A DNA stretch of 6,004 bases from Cupriavidus sp. (GCA_013362725.1 JABFVP010000236.1:1-6004); one strand, 5' to 3'. Counted from the stretch's first letter, positions 1-5,986 are shown. Numbers and translations: made by a program. Notes: generated by a model not told the origin, from the letters alone.

Positions 1-517
1 CGCGGCCGATGTCCTGGATGATCGAGGGCTGGATGCCTTCGGTCGGCTCGTCGAGGATCAGTAGTTGCGGCTCGCTCATCAGCGCGAGCCCGATCGCCAG
101 TTGCTGCTGCTGGCCGCCGGACAGGTCGCCGCCGCGGCGCAGGCGCATGGTGCGCAGCACCGGGAACAGCTGGTAGATGCGCTCCGGCACACCCGCCGGG
201 CGCGCGCGGCTGGCGGCGCCGATCAGCAGGTTCTCCTCGACCGTCAGCCGCGGGAAGATCTCGCGCCCCTGCGGCACATAGGCCAGGCCGGCCGCGACGC
301 GCTCGTACGGCGCCTTCTTCTCCAGCGGCTTGCCGTCCCAGTGGATGCTGCCGCTGCGCGTCGGCACCACGCCCATCAGGCATTTCAGCAGCGTGCTCTT
401 GCCGACGCCGTTGCGGCCGAGCAGCGTGGTCAGCCTGCCCGCGGGCACCTCGAAGCTGACATTGCGCAGGATATGGCTGCCGCCATAGTACTGGTTCAGT
501 GCATTGACCTGCAGCAT
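1..517 (-). CDS. urtE: Urea ABC transporter ATPase UrtE (partial, C-terminus beyond the window)
   Basis: Second ATP-binding subunit of the urea importer; it would act on the cytoplasmic face of UrtB/UrtC with UrtD and hydrolyse ATP to drive uptake. Reading the minus strand from the ATG at 517 gives 172 intact codons before the edge, roughly three quarters of the usual 230-odd residues. Visible motifs: Walker A GRNGVGKST (residues 34-42), Q-loop in YVPQGREIF (Q83), signature LSGGQ (132-136), Walker B LLILDEP (152-158), followed by TEGIQPSII, a stretch typical of UrtE rather than of LivF. The start lies 2 bases after the urtD stop and has a GGGGAG ribosome site (524-529, 6-base spacer) inside the end of urtD, so coupling is likely. 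Oddity: the helix after the signature reads LAIGLALMSEP, where relatives normally have an arginine (IGRAL). The switch histidine and D-loop fall outside the window. Family assignment is firm; the urea specificity rests on the operon. Confidence 0.95.
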   Translation of the reverse strand, partial: MLQVNALNQYYGGSHILRNVSFEVPAGRLTTLLGRNGVGKSTLLKCLMGVVPTRSGSIHWDGKPLEKKAPYERVAAGLAYVPQGREIFPRLTVEENLLIGAASRARPAGVPERIYQLFPVLRTMRLRRGGDLSGGQQQQLAIGLALMSEPQLLILDEPTEGIQPSIIQDIGR

Positions 518-519
518 GC

Positions 520-1368
520 CTATCTCCCCAGGTAGGATTCGATCACGCGTTCGTCGCGCTTGACGCTGTCGAGCGTGCCTTCGGCCAGCACGCTGCCCTC
601 GGCCAGCACCGTGACCTTGCCGGCCGCGCCCGCCAGCGCGGCGACGAACTCCATGTCGTGCTCCACCACCATCATCGAGCAGCTGCCGCGCAGGCCGTTG
701 AGCAGGCTGGCGAGCTGCATGGTCTCTTCATCGGTCATGCCGGCCACGGGCTCGTCGAGCAGCAGCAACTGCGGCTGCTGCATCAGCAGCATGCCGATCT
801 CCAGCCGCTGCTTCTGCCCGTGCGACAGCAGCCCGGCGGCCCGGTACGCTTCACCCTCCAGACCGGTCAGCGCCAGCGTCTCCTCGATGCGGCGATGCCC
901 GGCCGCGGTCAGCCGCGCGCGCAGCGACGACCACCACCGCTTGTCGGCCTGCATCGCCAGCTCCAGGTTCTCCCACACCGCGTGCTGCTCGAACACGGTG
1001 GGCTTCTGGAACTTGCGGCCGATGCCCACCTGCGCGATGCGCGGCTCGGTCATCCGCATCAGGTCGATGGTCTGGCCGAGGAACACGCGCCCGCTGACAC
1101 TGGCGTTGCGCGGGCCGGTCTTGCCGGTGATGACATCCATCATGGTGGTCTTGCCGGCGCCGTTGGGGCCGATCACGCAGCGCAGCTCGCCGTGGTCGAT
1201 CGACAGGTTCAGCTTGTTCAGCGCACGGAAGCCGTCGAACCGCACGGTGACGTCTTCCAGATACAGGATCGGGCCGTGCGACACGTCGATGGTGCCCGGC
1301 TCGACGATGCGGCCCAGGCCGGTGGCATCGCCGCTTTCGGCCTGCCCGTGTTCGAGTGCGGCGTTCAT
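520..1368 (-). CDS. urtD: Urea ABC transporter ATPase UrtD
   Basis: First ATPase subunit of the urea importer, a LivG-like cytoplasmic protein of 282 residues. After a variable N-terminal tail of about 35 residues come Walker A GPNGAGKTT (67-75), Q-loop GRKFQKPTVF (Q121), signature LSHGQ (181-185), Walker B LLLLDEP (201-207), and the switch histidine in VVEHDMEF (H237). The LSHGQ signature, with histidine in place of the first glycine of LSGGQ, and the following DEPVAGMTDEET are hallmarks of UrtD and help separate it from branched-chain amino-acid LivG. The ATG overlaps the urtC stop by four bases (ATGA, 1365-1368) and has a strong GGAGGT site (1374-1379) five bases upstream, which fixes the start. 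All catalytic motifs are intact, so the protein is expected to be active and to pair with UrtE. Confidence 0.97.
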   Translation of the reverse strand: MNAALEHGQAESGDATGLGRIVEPGTIDVSHGPILYLEDVTVRFDGFRALNKLNLSIDHGELRCVIGPNGAGKTTMMDVITGKTGPRNASVSGRVFLGQTIDLMRMTEPRIAQVGIGRKFQKPTVFEQHAVWENLELAMQADKRWWSSLRARLTAAGHRRIEETLALTGLEGEAYRAAGLLSHGQKQRLEIGMLLMQQPQLLLLDEPVAGMTDEETMQLASLLNGLRGSCSMMVVEHDMEFVAALAGAAGKVTVLAEGSVLAEGTLDSVKRDERVIESYLGR

Positions 1369-2567
1369 GCTTCACCTCCGCTGCGGCCGGCGACCGCCGG
1401 CGTGGCCACCGGCTCCTGCGCGACCGGGCGCGCGCGGCGCTCGCGCCAGCGCTGCCACAGGCCGGTCACGCCATCGGGCAGGTACAGCGTCACCAGCACG
1501 AACATCGCGCCCAGCAGGAACAGCCAGTATTCGGCGAAGTGCGCGGTGAACAGCGTCTTGGCGCCATTGACCAGGATCGCGCCGATCACCGGGCCGACCA
1601 GCGTGCCGCGCCCGCCCACAGCCACCCACACCGCCATCTCGATCGAATTGCCGGGCGACATCTCGCCCGGGTTGATGATGCCGACCTGCGGCACGTACAG
1701 CGCGCCGGCGATGCCGCACAGCACCGCCGAGAAGGTCCACACGAAGAGCTTGTAGCCGAGCGGGTTGTAGCCGGAGAACATCACGCGCATCTCGGCATCG
1801 CGCACCGCCGTGACCACCCGGCCCAGCTTGGACGTGACGATGTAGCGGCAGGCGATGAAGCCGGCCAGCAGCGCCAGGAAGGTCAGCACGAACAGCGCCG
1901 TGCGCGTCTGCGGCGCGGCGATGGCAAAGCCGGCGATGCGCTTGAAATCGGTGAAGCCGTTGTTGCCGCCGAAGCCGGTCTCGTTGCGGAAGAACAGCAG
2001 CATCGCCGCATACGTCATCGCCTGCGTGATGATCGACAGGTACACGCCCTTGATGCGCGAGCGGAAGGCAAAGAAGCCGAACAGCCACGCCAGCACGCCC
2101 GGCACCAGCACCACCAGCAGCAGCGCATAGCCGAGATGATCGGTGCCGTGCCAGAACCACGGCAGCTCTTTCCAGTCGAGGAACACCATGAAGTCCGGCA
2201 GGTCGCTCCGGTACACGCCTTCGCGCCCGATCGAACGCATCAGGTACATGCCCATGGCATAGCCGCCCAGCGCGAAGAACAAGCCATGGCCGAGGCTGAG
2301 GATGCCGCAGTAGCCCCACACCAGGTCGAGCGCGATCGCCGCCAGCGCAAAGCACATGATCTTGCCGACCAGCGTCAGTGCATACGCCGACAGGTGCAGC
2401 GGATGGCCCTCGGGCAGCAGCAGCGCGCACACCGGCACGCCGATGCCGACGATGACCGTCAGCGCCAGCAGCGCGATCCAGCCGCGCGGCGAGAACAGAG
2501 ACTGGCGTTCGGGCACGGCCAGCCGGAACGGTGCCGCGGAAGAGTTCGGTTGGAATCGCTGCATCAT
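1365..2567 (-). CDS. urtC: Urea ABC transporter permease UrtC
   Basis: LivM-type inner-membrane permease, 400 residues from the first ATG, which would form the urea channel together with UrtB. After a polar N-terminus of about 28 residues there are about nine hydrophobic stretches, near 30-51, 63-84, 88-110, 146-168, 174-193, 223-241, 272-293, 309-333 and 345-364. The segment SKLGRVVTAVRDAEMRVMFSG (246-266) is the cytoplasmic coupling loop that contacts the ATPases in LivM/UrtC proteins. The tail from about 372 is Arg/Ala/Pro-rich and cytoplasmic. NETGFGGNNGFTDF (195-208) and QVGIINPGEMSPGNSIE (294-310) are characteristic UrtC segments. The first ATG overlaps the urtB stop (ATGA, 2564-2567), but a second ATG follows at once (2562-2564). 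The GGAGG at 2569-2573 is only one base from the first and four from the second, so the true start may be 2564. Confidence 0.96.
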   Translation of the reverse strand: MMQRFQPNSSAAPFRLAVPERQSLFSPRGWIALLALTVIVGIGVPVCALLLPEGHPLHLSAYALTLVGKIMCFALAAIALDLVWGYCGILSLGHGLFFALGGYAMGMYLMRSIGREGVYRSDLPDFMVFLDWKELPWFWHGTDHLGYALLLVVLVPGVLAWLFGFFAFRSRIKGVYLSIITQAMTYAAMLLFFRNETGFGGNNGFTDFKRIAGFAIAAPQTRTALFVLTFLALLAGFIACRYIVTSKLGRVVTAVRDAEMRVMFSGYNPLGYKLFVWTFSAVLCGIAGALYVPQVGIINPGEMSPGNSIEMAVWVAVGGRGTLVGPVIGAILVNGAKTLFTAHFAEYWLFLLGAMFVLVTLYLPDGVTGLWQRWRERRARPVAQEPVATPAVAGRSGGEA

Positions 2568-4216
2568 GCCTCCGCGCTGCGCCCCTTGAGCGCGAACAGT
2601 CCCTGCGGCCGCTTCTGGATAAACAGCACGATCAGCACCAGGACCAGGATCTTGGCCAGCACCGCGCCATAGAAGGGTTCGATGAACTTGTTGAGGATGC
2701 CCAGCCCGAAGGCGCCGACGATGGTGCCGGCCAGCTGCCCCACCCCGCCCAGCACCACCACCATGAACGAATCGATGATGTAGGCTTGGCCCAGGTCGGG
2801 ACCGACATTGCCGATCTGCGACAGCGCGCAGCCGCCGAGCCCGGCGATGCCGGCGCCGAAGGCAAAGGCATAGCTGTCGACCTGCCAGGTGCGCACGCCC
2901 ACGCATGCGGCCATGGTGCGGTTCTGCGTGGTCGCGCGCACGAACAGGCCCAGCCGGGTGCGGTTGAGCACCGCCCACGCCACCGCGACCACCGCCAGCG
3001 CGAACAGGATGATGACCACGCGGTTGTATGGGATCACCAGGCCCGGCAGCCATTCGAAGCCGCCGCTCATCCATGCGGGATTGGACACTTCGACGTTCTG
3101 CGCGCCGAACAGCGTGCGCACGGCCTGCATCAGCAGCAGGCTCACGCCGAAGGTGGCCAGCAGCGTTTCCAGCGGACGGCCGTACAGGTGGCGCAGCACC
3201 AGCCGTTCCAGCACGAAGCCCACCACCGCCGCTGCCAGGAACGAGGCCGGCAGTGCCGCGGGCAGATACCAGTCGAGCGCGCCCGGCGCATGGGCACGGA
3301 ACAGCGACTGCACCACGTAGGTGGCATAGGCGCCGATCATCAGGAACTCGCCGTGCGCCATGTTGATCACGCCGATCAGGCCATAGGTGATGGCGAGGCC
3401 GAGCGCGGCCAGCAGCAGCACGCTGCCCAGGCTCAGCCCGGCGAACAGGTTGCCGATCACTTCGGCGCGGCGCTGGTCGCCCTGCAACGTGTCCAGCGCC
3501 TGTTGCGCGGCCAGCCGCACGCTGCCATCGGGCTCGCGGTAGCGGCCGGCGCTGTCGCGCTCCACCAGCGGCGCCAGTTTCTGGCGGCTCTGCGGGTTGC
3601 TGTCCCGGGCCAGGATGCGGATGGCTTCGAGCCGCGCCTCGCGGGTGGCAAGCGTTTCGGAAGCGGACGCACCGGCCAGCACCAGGTTGGCCCAGATCAC
3701 GTCCAGGCTGGCGCGCAGGCCGGCATCGGCCTCGGTCTTGCGCGCGGCCTCCACCGCCGCCAGCGACGCGCTTTCGGGCTGGTCGCGCAGCGTAGCCACA
3801 GCCTGCGCGCGCACCGCGATGTCGGGCGACTGCAGCAGCAGGCTGCTGGCCGCGCTGTCGACCAGCGCGCGCAGGCTGTTGTTCAGCGTCAGCGCTTCGA
3901 GTTCGTCGGTCTTTAGCGTGACCGGCTTGCCGGTGATCGCATCGACCAGCTTGTCGCCGTGCTGGCGCACCATGCCGACCGACGGCGCGTATTGCAGGGT
4001 GTCGTCCTGCAGCGCTTTCAGGATCGGGCCGGCTTCGGCGGGCGTGGCCTTGGCCAGGGCCGACAGCGCGGCGGTCTTGGCGTCGTAGTCGTCTCCGGCC
4101 AGCGGCTTGAGGTCGGCCTGCGTCAGGGCACCGGCCCAGGGCGCCGAGGCCAGCAGCAGCGCTGCCAGCAAGGCGCGCAGCCAGGGCACGACTCGAACGG
4201 ATAAGGGATTGCGCAT
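2564..4216 (-). CDS. urtB: Urea ABC transporter permease UrtB with N-terminal helical domain
   Basis: LivH-type inner-membrane permease, 550 residues. Residues 1-30 form a signal peptide: basic start, hydrophobic core LLAALLLASAPW, and a likely AGA cleavage site at 28-30. Residues 31 to about 250 are soluble and alpha-helical, with HEAT-like repeated helices (DIAVRAQAVATL, TREARLEAIRIL, SVRLAAQQALDTL), probably periplasmic. The permease proper follows at 254-540, with about eight hydrophobic segments. It carries the family sequences TYGLIGVINMAHGEFLMIGAY (277-297) and NRTRLGLFVRATTQNRTMAACVGV (418-441), the latter being the cytoplasmic coupling loop. The extension is common in proteobacterial UrtB and absent from LivH, so it supports the urea assignment. 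The start at 4216 is chosen because it gives a proper signal peptide. The frame stays open upstream to about 4438, but that extension runs through the repeat element. No Shine-Dalgarno is visible before this ATG. Confidence 0.95.
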   Translation of the reverse strand: MRNPLSVRVVPWLRALLAALLLASAPWAGALTQADLKPLAGDDYDAKTAALSALAKATPAEAGPILKALQDDTLQYAPSVGMVRQHGDKLVDAITGKPVTLKTDELEALTLNNSLRALVDSAASSLLLQSPDIAVRAQAVATLRDQPESASLAAVEAARKTEADAGLRASLDVIWANLVLAGASASETLATREARLEAIRILARDSNPQSRQKLAPLVERDSAGRYREPDGSVRLAAQQALDTLQGDQRRAEVIGNLFAGLSLGSVLLLAALGLAITYGLIGVINMAHGEFLMIGAYATYVVQSLFRAHAPGALDWYLPAALPASFLAAAVVGFVLERLVLRHLYGRPLETLLATFGVSLLLMQAVRTLFGAQNVEVSNPAWMSGGFEWLPGLVIPYNRVVIILFALAVVAVAWAVLNRTRLGLFVRATTQNRTMAACVGVRTWQVDSYAFAFGAGIAGLGGCALSQIGNVGPDLGQAYIIDSFMVVVLGGVGQLAGTIVGAFGLGILNKFIEPFYGAVLAKILVLVLIVLFIQKRPQGLFALKGRSAEA

Positions 4217-4257
4217 AGGGCTGGCGATTGCGAGAGTGTTGGCAAACTGAGTGCACA

Positions 4258-4303
4258 CTCCCCGCTCCCGCGCGCGGGAGAGGGGTCGGGGGAGAGGGCC
4301 GGC
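4258..4303 (+). repeat. REP/BIME-like unit, left copy
   Basis: A 46-bp GC-rich unit containing a perfect 16-base palindrome CTCCCGCGCGCGGGAG (4265-4280), followed by a G-rich GGGGGAGAGGGCCGGC tail. It matches the reverse complement of 4340-4385 at 40 of 46 positions, with no gaps. Units of the form CTCTCCCGC-GCGGGAGAGGGG followed by GGGGGAGAGGGC recur between genes in several GC-rich proteobacterial genomes; that is general knowledge and was not tested here. Confidence 0.85.
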
Positions 4304-4339
4304 ATCTATGACGAAGTGAGCGCCGTCACAATTGCCAGC

Positions 4340-4385
4340 GCCGGCCCTCTCCCCCAGCTCCTCTCCCGCAAGCGGGAGAGGGGAG
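4340..4385 (-). repeat. REP/BIME-like unit, right copy, inverted
   Basis: Inverted partner of 4258-4303, separated from it by a 36-bp spacer (4304-4339). Its own hairpin is stronger: CTCTCCCGC (4361-4369) pairs perfectly with GCGGGAGAG (4372-4380), extending by a few more outer pairs. The hairpin starts about 25 bases after the urtA stop codon. In the transcript it would form a stable 3' stem directly behind urtA, and the two units together could fold into one long stem. The lack of a U-tract argues against a simple intrinsic terminator. Confidence 0.85.
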
Positions 4386-4409
4386 CCAAACAGAGGGAAG
4401 TCGACCGCC

Positions 4410-5666
4410 TTACATCGCCTTGTCCGGCTTCCCTTCATTCCCGGCGATGAACGGGCTCCACGGCTGCGCGCGCACCGCCTTCGGGGTCTTCCACACCACC
4501 GCGAACTGGCCGTCGCCCTTGACCTCGCCGATCATCACCGGCTTGTACAGGTGGTGGTTCTCGCCCATGGTCAGGGTGAAGCCGTCCGGCGCCTTGAAGG
4601 TCTGGCCGTACATGGCGGCGCGCACCTTGGCGGTGTCGGTGCTGCCGGCCTTCTTCACCGCCTGCGCCCACATGTGGATGCCCACGTAGGTGGCTTCCAT
4701 CGGGTCGTTGGTCACCGCCTTGTCGGCGCCCGGCAGGTTGTTGGCCTTGACCCACGCCGCCCACTGCTTGCGGAAGGCGTCGTTCTCGGGATTCTTGACC
4801 GACATGAAGTAGTTCCATGCGGCCAGGTGGCCCACCAGCGGCTTGGTGTCGATGCCGCGCAGCTCTTCTTCGCCGACCGAGAACGCCACCACCGGCACGT
4901 CCTTGGCCTTGAGCCCGGCGTTGCCCAGCTCCTTGTAGAACGGCACGTTGGAATCGCCGTTGATGGTGGAGATCACCGCGGTCTTGCCGCCCTGCGAGAA
5001 CTTCTTGATATTGGCGACGATGGTCTGGTAGTCGCTGTGGCCGAACGGGGTGTAGACCTCTTCGATGTCCTTGTCGGCCACGCCCTTGCTCTTCAGGAAC
5101 GCGCGCAGGATCTTGTTGGTGGTGCGCGGGTAGACGTAGTCGGTGCCGAGCAGGAAGAAGCGCTTGGCGCCCCCGCCCTCCTTGCTCATCAGGTATTCGA
5201 CCGCGGGAATGGCCTGCTGGTTGGGCGCCGCGCCGGTGTAGAAGACGTTCTTCGACATCTCCTCGCCTTCATACTGCACCGGGTAGAACAGCAGCGAGTT
5301 CAGCTCTTCGTAGACCGGCAGCACCGACTTGCGCGATACCGAGGTCCAGCAGCCGAAGGTCACCGCGACCTTGTCCTTGCTGACCAGCTGGCGCGCCTTC
5401 TCGGCGAACAGTGGCCAGTTCGACGCCGGATCGACCACCACCGGCTCCAGCTTGCGTCCGAGCACGCCGCCACTCTTGTTGATCTCGTCGATGGTCATCA
5501 GGGCCACGTCCTTCAGCGACGTTTCCGAGATCGCCATGGTGCCGGACAGCGAATGCAGGATGCCGACCTTGATCGGCTCCTTGGACTGCGCCAGCGCCAG
5601 CGGGCTGGTACCGATCATCGCCGCGGCGGCTATCGCCGACAGCTTCAGCATGTCACGTCGTTGCAT
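4410..5666 (-). CDS. urtA: Urea ABC transporter substrate-binding protein UrtA
   Basis: Periplasmic binding protein that would capture urea (possibly also short-chain amides) and deliver it to UrtBC; 418 residues, the usual family length. The N-terminus MQRRDMLKLSAIAAAAMIG carries a twin-arginine-like motif (RRDMLK), a hydrophobic core and a likely ALA-Q cleavage after residue 26, so export may be by Tat. The mature part is a type I periplasmic-binding fold of the AmiC/UrtA kind: KVGILHSLSGTMAISE (33-48), INKSGGVLGRKLEPVVVDPASNW (62-84), FGCWTSVSRKSVLPVYEE (104-121), LFYPVQYEG (126-134), TGAAPNQQ (144-151), LLGTDYVYPRTTNKI (172-186), INGDSNVPFYKEL (235-247) and NHHLYKP (370-376). All are family-typical. 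The start at 5666 is chosen because GGGAG (5673-5677) sits six bases upstream and the signal peptide begins there. An in-frame ATG at 5726 lies inside the sigma-54 promoter and would be untranscribed. Homologues bind formamide/acetamide, so substrate is inferred from the full urt operon. Confidence 0.97.
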   Translation of the reverse strand: MQRRDMLKLSAIAAAAMIGTSPLALAQSKEPIKVGILHSLSGTMAISETSLKDVALMTIDEINKSGGVLGRKLEPVVVDPASNWPLFAEKARQLVSKDKVAVTFGCWTSVSRKSVLPVYEELNSLLFYPVQYEGEEMSKNVFYTGAAPNQQAIPAVEYLMSKEGGGAKRFFLLGTDYVYPRTTNKILRAFLKSKGVADKDIEEVYTPFGHSDYQTIVANIKKFSQGGKTAVISTINGDSNVPFYKELGNAGLKAKDVPVVAFSVGEEELRGIDTKPLVGHLAAWNYFMSVKNPENDAFRKQWAAWVKANNLPGADKAVTNDPMEATYVGIHMWAQAVKKAGSTDTAKVRAAMYGQTFKAPDGFTLTMGENHHLYKPVMIGEVKGDGQFAVVWKTPKAVRAQPWSPFIAGNEGKPDKAM

Positions 5667-5672
5667 TTGCAG

Positions 5673-5677
5673 CTCCC
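5673..5677 (-). promoter_or_regulatory. Ribosome-binding site of urtA
   Basis: GGGAG on the minus strand, six bases before the ATG at 5664-5666. It decides between this start and the in-frame ATG at 5726, which overlaps the promoter. Confidence 0.8.
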
Positions 5678-5721
5678 GTTTATGGTGTTGGTCAGGGACT
5701 ACGCTCCCCGGGTGATGCATC

Positions 5722-5737
5722 TGCAACTAGCGTGCCA
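5722..5737 (-). promoter_or_regulatory. Sigma-54 (RpoN) promoter of the urt operon
   Basis: The minus strand reads TGGCACG-CTAG-TTGCA, an exact match to the TGGCACG-N4-TTGCW consensus, with the invariant GG and GC separated by exactly ten bases. The -24 GG is at 5735-5736 and the -12 GC at 5723-5724, which puts the transcription start near 5711 and gives a leader of about 45 bases to urtA. Sigma-54 promoters need an ATP-dependent enhancer-binding activator; the candidate sites lie upstream. Confidence 0.92.
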
Positions 5738-5806
5738 CGGTGATGTCGCGCGTGCGGCGCTGCCACAGGCGGTGCGCAGGGGCGGACGCCGCCTGCGGGG
5801 CGCATG

Positions 5807-5823
5807 CGCACCATCGCCGTGCA
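5807..5823 (-). promoter_or_regulatory. Candidate NtrC-binding site, promoter-proximal
   Basis: CGCACCATCGCCGTGCA matches the NtrC consensus TGCACCA-N3-TGGTGCA at 11 of 14 defined positions, including the GCAC-N7-GTGC core. Its centre is about 104 bases upstream of the predicted start, a normal enhancer distance. Binding by NtrC is an inference from sequence. Confidence 0.72.
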
Positions 5824-5832
5824 GCGAATCAG

Positions 5833-5849
5833 CGCACTGCGATAGTGCG
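5833..5849 (-). promoter_or_regulatory. Candidate NtrC-binding site, promoter-distal
   Basis: CGCACTGCGATAGTGCG is a perfect inverted repeat with 6-bp arms around five bases. It shares the GCAC-N7-GTGC core of NtrC sites and matches 9 of 14 consensus positions. It is centred about 130 bases upstream of the predicted start and 26 bp from the proximal site, so the two could bind a pair of activator dimers, though on roughly opposite helix faces. Confidence 0.65.
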
Positions 5850-5903
5850 TGCCGGCGGCCGCGTCCGATCCCGGTGCATGGCGCACAGCACCGGCAGCCG
5901 CTT

Positions 5904-5918
5904 GCGCCACCGTGGCGC
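5904..5918. repeat. 15-bp perfect palindrome, function unknown
   Basis: GCGCCAC-C-GTGGCGC has 7-bp arms around a single base, flanked by CTTGC (5901-5905) and GCAAG (5924-5928), which also face each other. It may be a regulator site for the upstream neighbour or chance in GC-rich DNA; no family can be assigned. Confidence 0.35.
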
Positions 5919-5970
5919 CATTGGCAAGCGCCGGCGTGCCAGCGCGCCGGCAGGCGCCGGACGTCATCCA

Positions 5971-5986
5971 TTAAGCAGGCGCTTAA
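5971..5986. promoter_or_regulatory. Operator-like palindrome TTAAGC-N4-GCTTAA
   Basis: TTAAGC (5971-5976) and GCTTAA (5981-5986) are perfect 6-bp arms around AGGC, in a locally AT-richer patch about 275 bases upstream of the predicted urt transcription start. The size and symmetry fit an operator of a dimeric repressor such as a TetR-family protein, more likely serving a gene beyond the right edge than the urt operon. The regulator is not identified. Confidence 0.4.

Larger units (their letters stand above)
4217..4409 (-). other. urtA-urtB intercistronic region
   Basis: This 193-bp gap is the only non-overlapping junction of note in the operon. It holds the paired repeat described separately, a small perfect palindrome GAGTGCACACTC (4249-4260) next to it, and the leader of urtB. 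I see no convincing sigma-70 or sigma-54 promoter and no T-run typical of an intrinsic terminator on either strand, so urtBCDE are probably read from the urtA promoter through the repeat. Confidence 0.7.

Noticed and set aside
2531..3916. Long plus-strand open frames opposite the urt genes (for example 2531-3916, 1356-2672, 560-1549)
   Set aside because: Their translations are low-complexity, rich in His, Gln, Arg and Ala or in Ser, without recognisable domains, and mirror the codon bias of the minus-strand genes. They are antisense shadows.
1365..4256. A 963-codon open frame that ends as urtC and runs back through urtB, looking like a fusion
   Set aside because: Only the last 400 residues are UrtC. 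The upstream part is Arg/Ala/Pro/Gly-rich out-of-frame reading of urtB, open only because stop codons are rare at high GC. UrtB is complete in its own frame.
4340..4385. Intrinsic terminator after urtA
   Set aside because: The stem is strong but is not followed by a U-tract on the minus strand, and a paired copy nearby fits a REP/BIME repeat better. Partial termination is not excluded.
4217..4438. Longer urtB beginning at 4438
   Set aside because: It would overlap the urtA end and translate the repeat element, burying the signal peptide behind 74 unrelated residues.
5667..5726. Longer urtA from the in-frame ATG at 5726
   Set aside because: It would begin inside the -12 element of the sigma-54 promoter, upstream of the predicted transcript, and would put 20 polar residues before the signal peptide.
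5923..5941. Second sigma-54-like element, TGGCACG and TTGCC on the minus strand
   Set aside because: The spacing between GG and GC is 13 bases instead of 10, which sigma-54 promoters do not tolerate.
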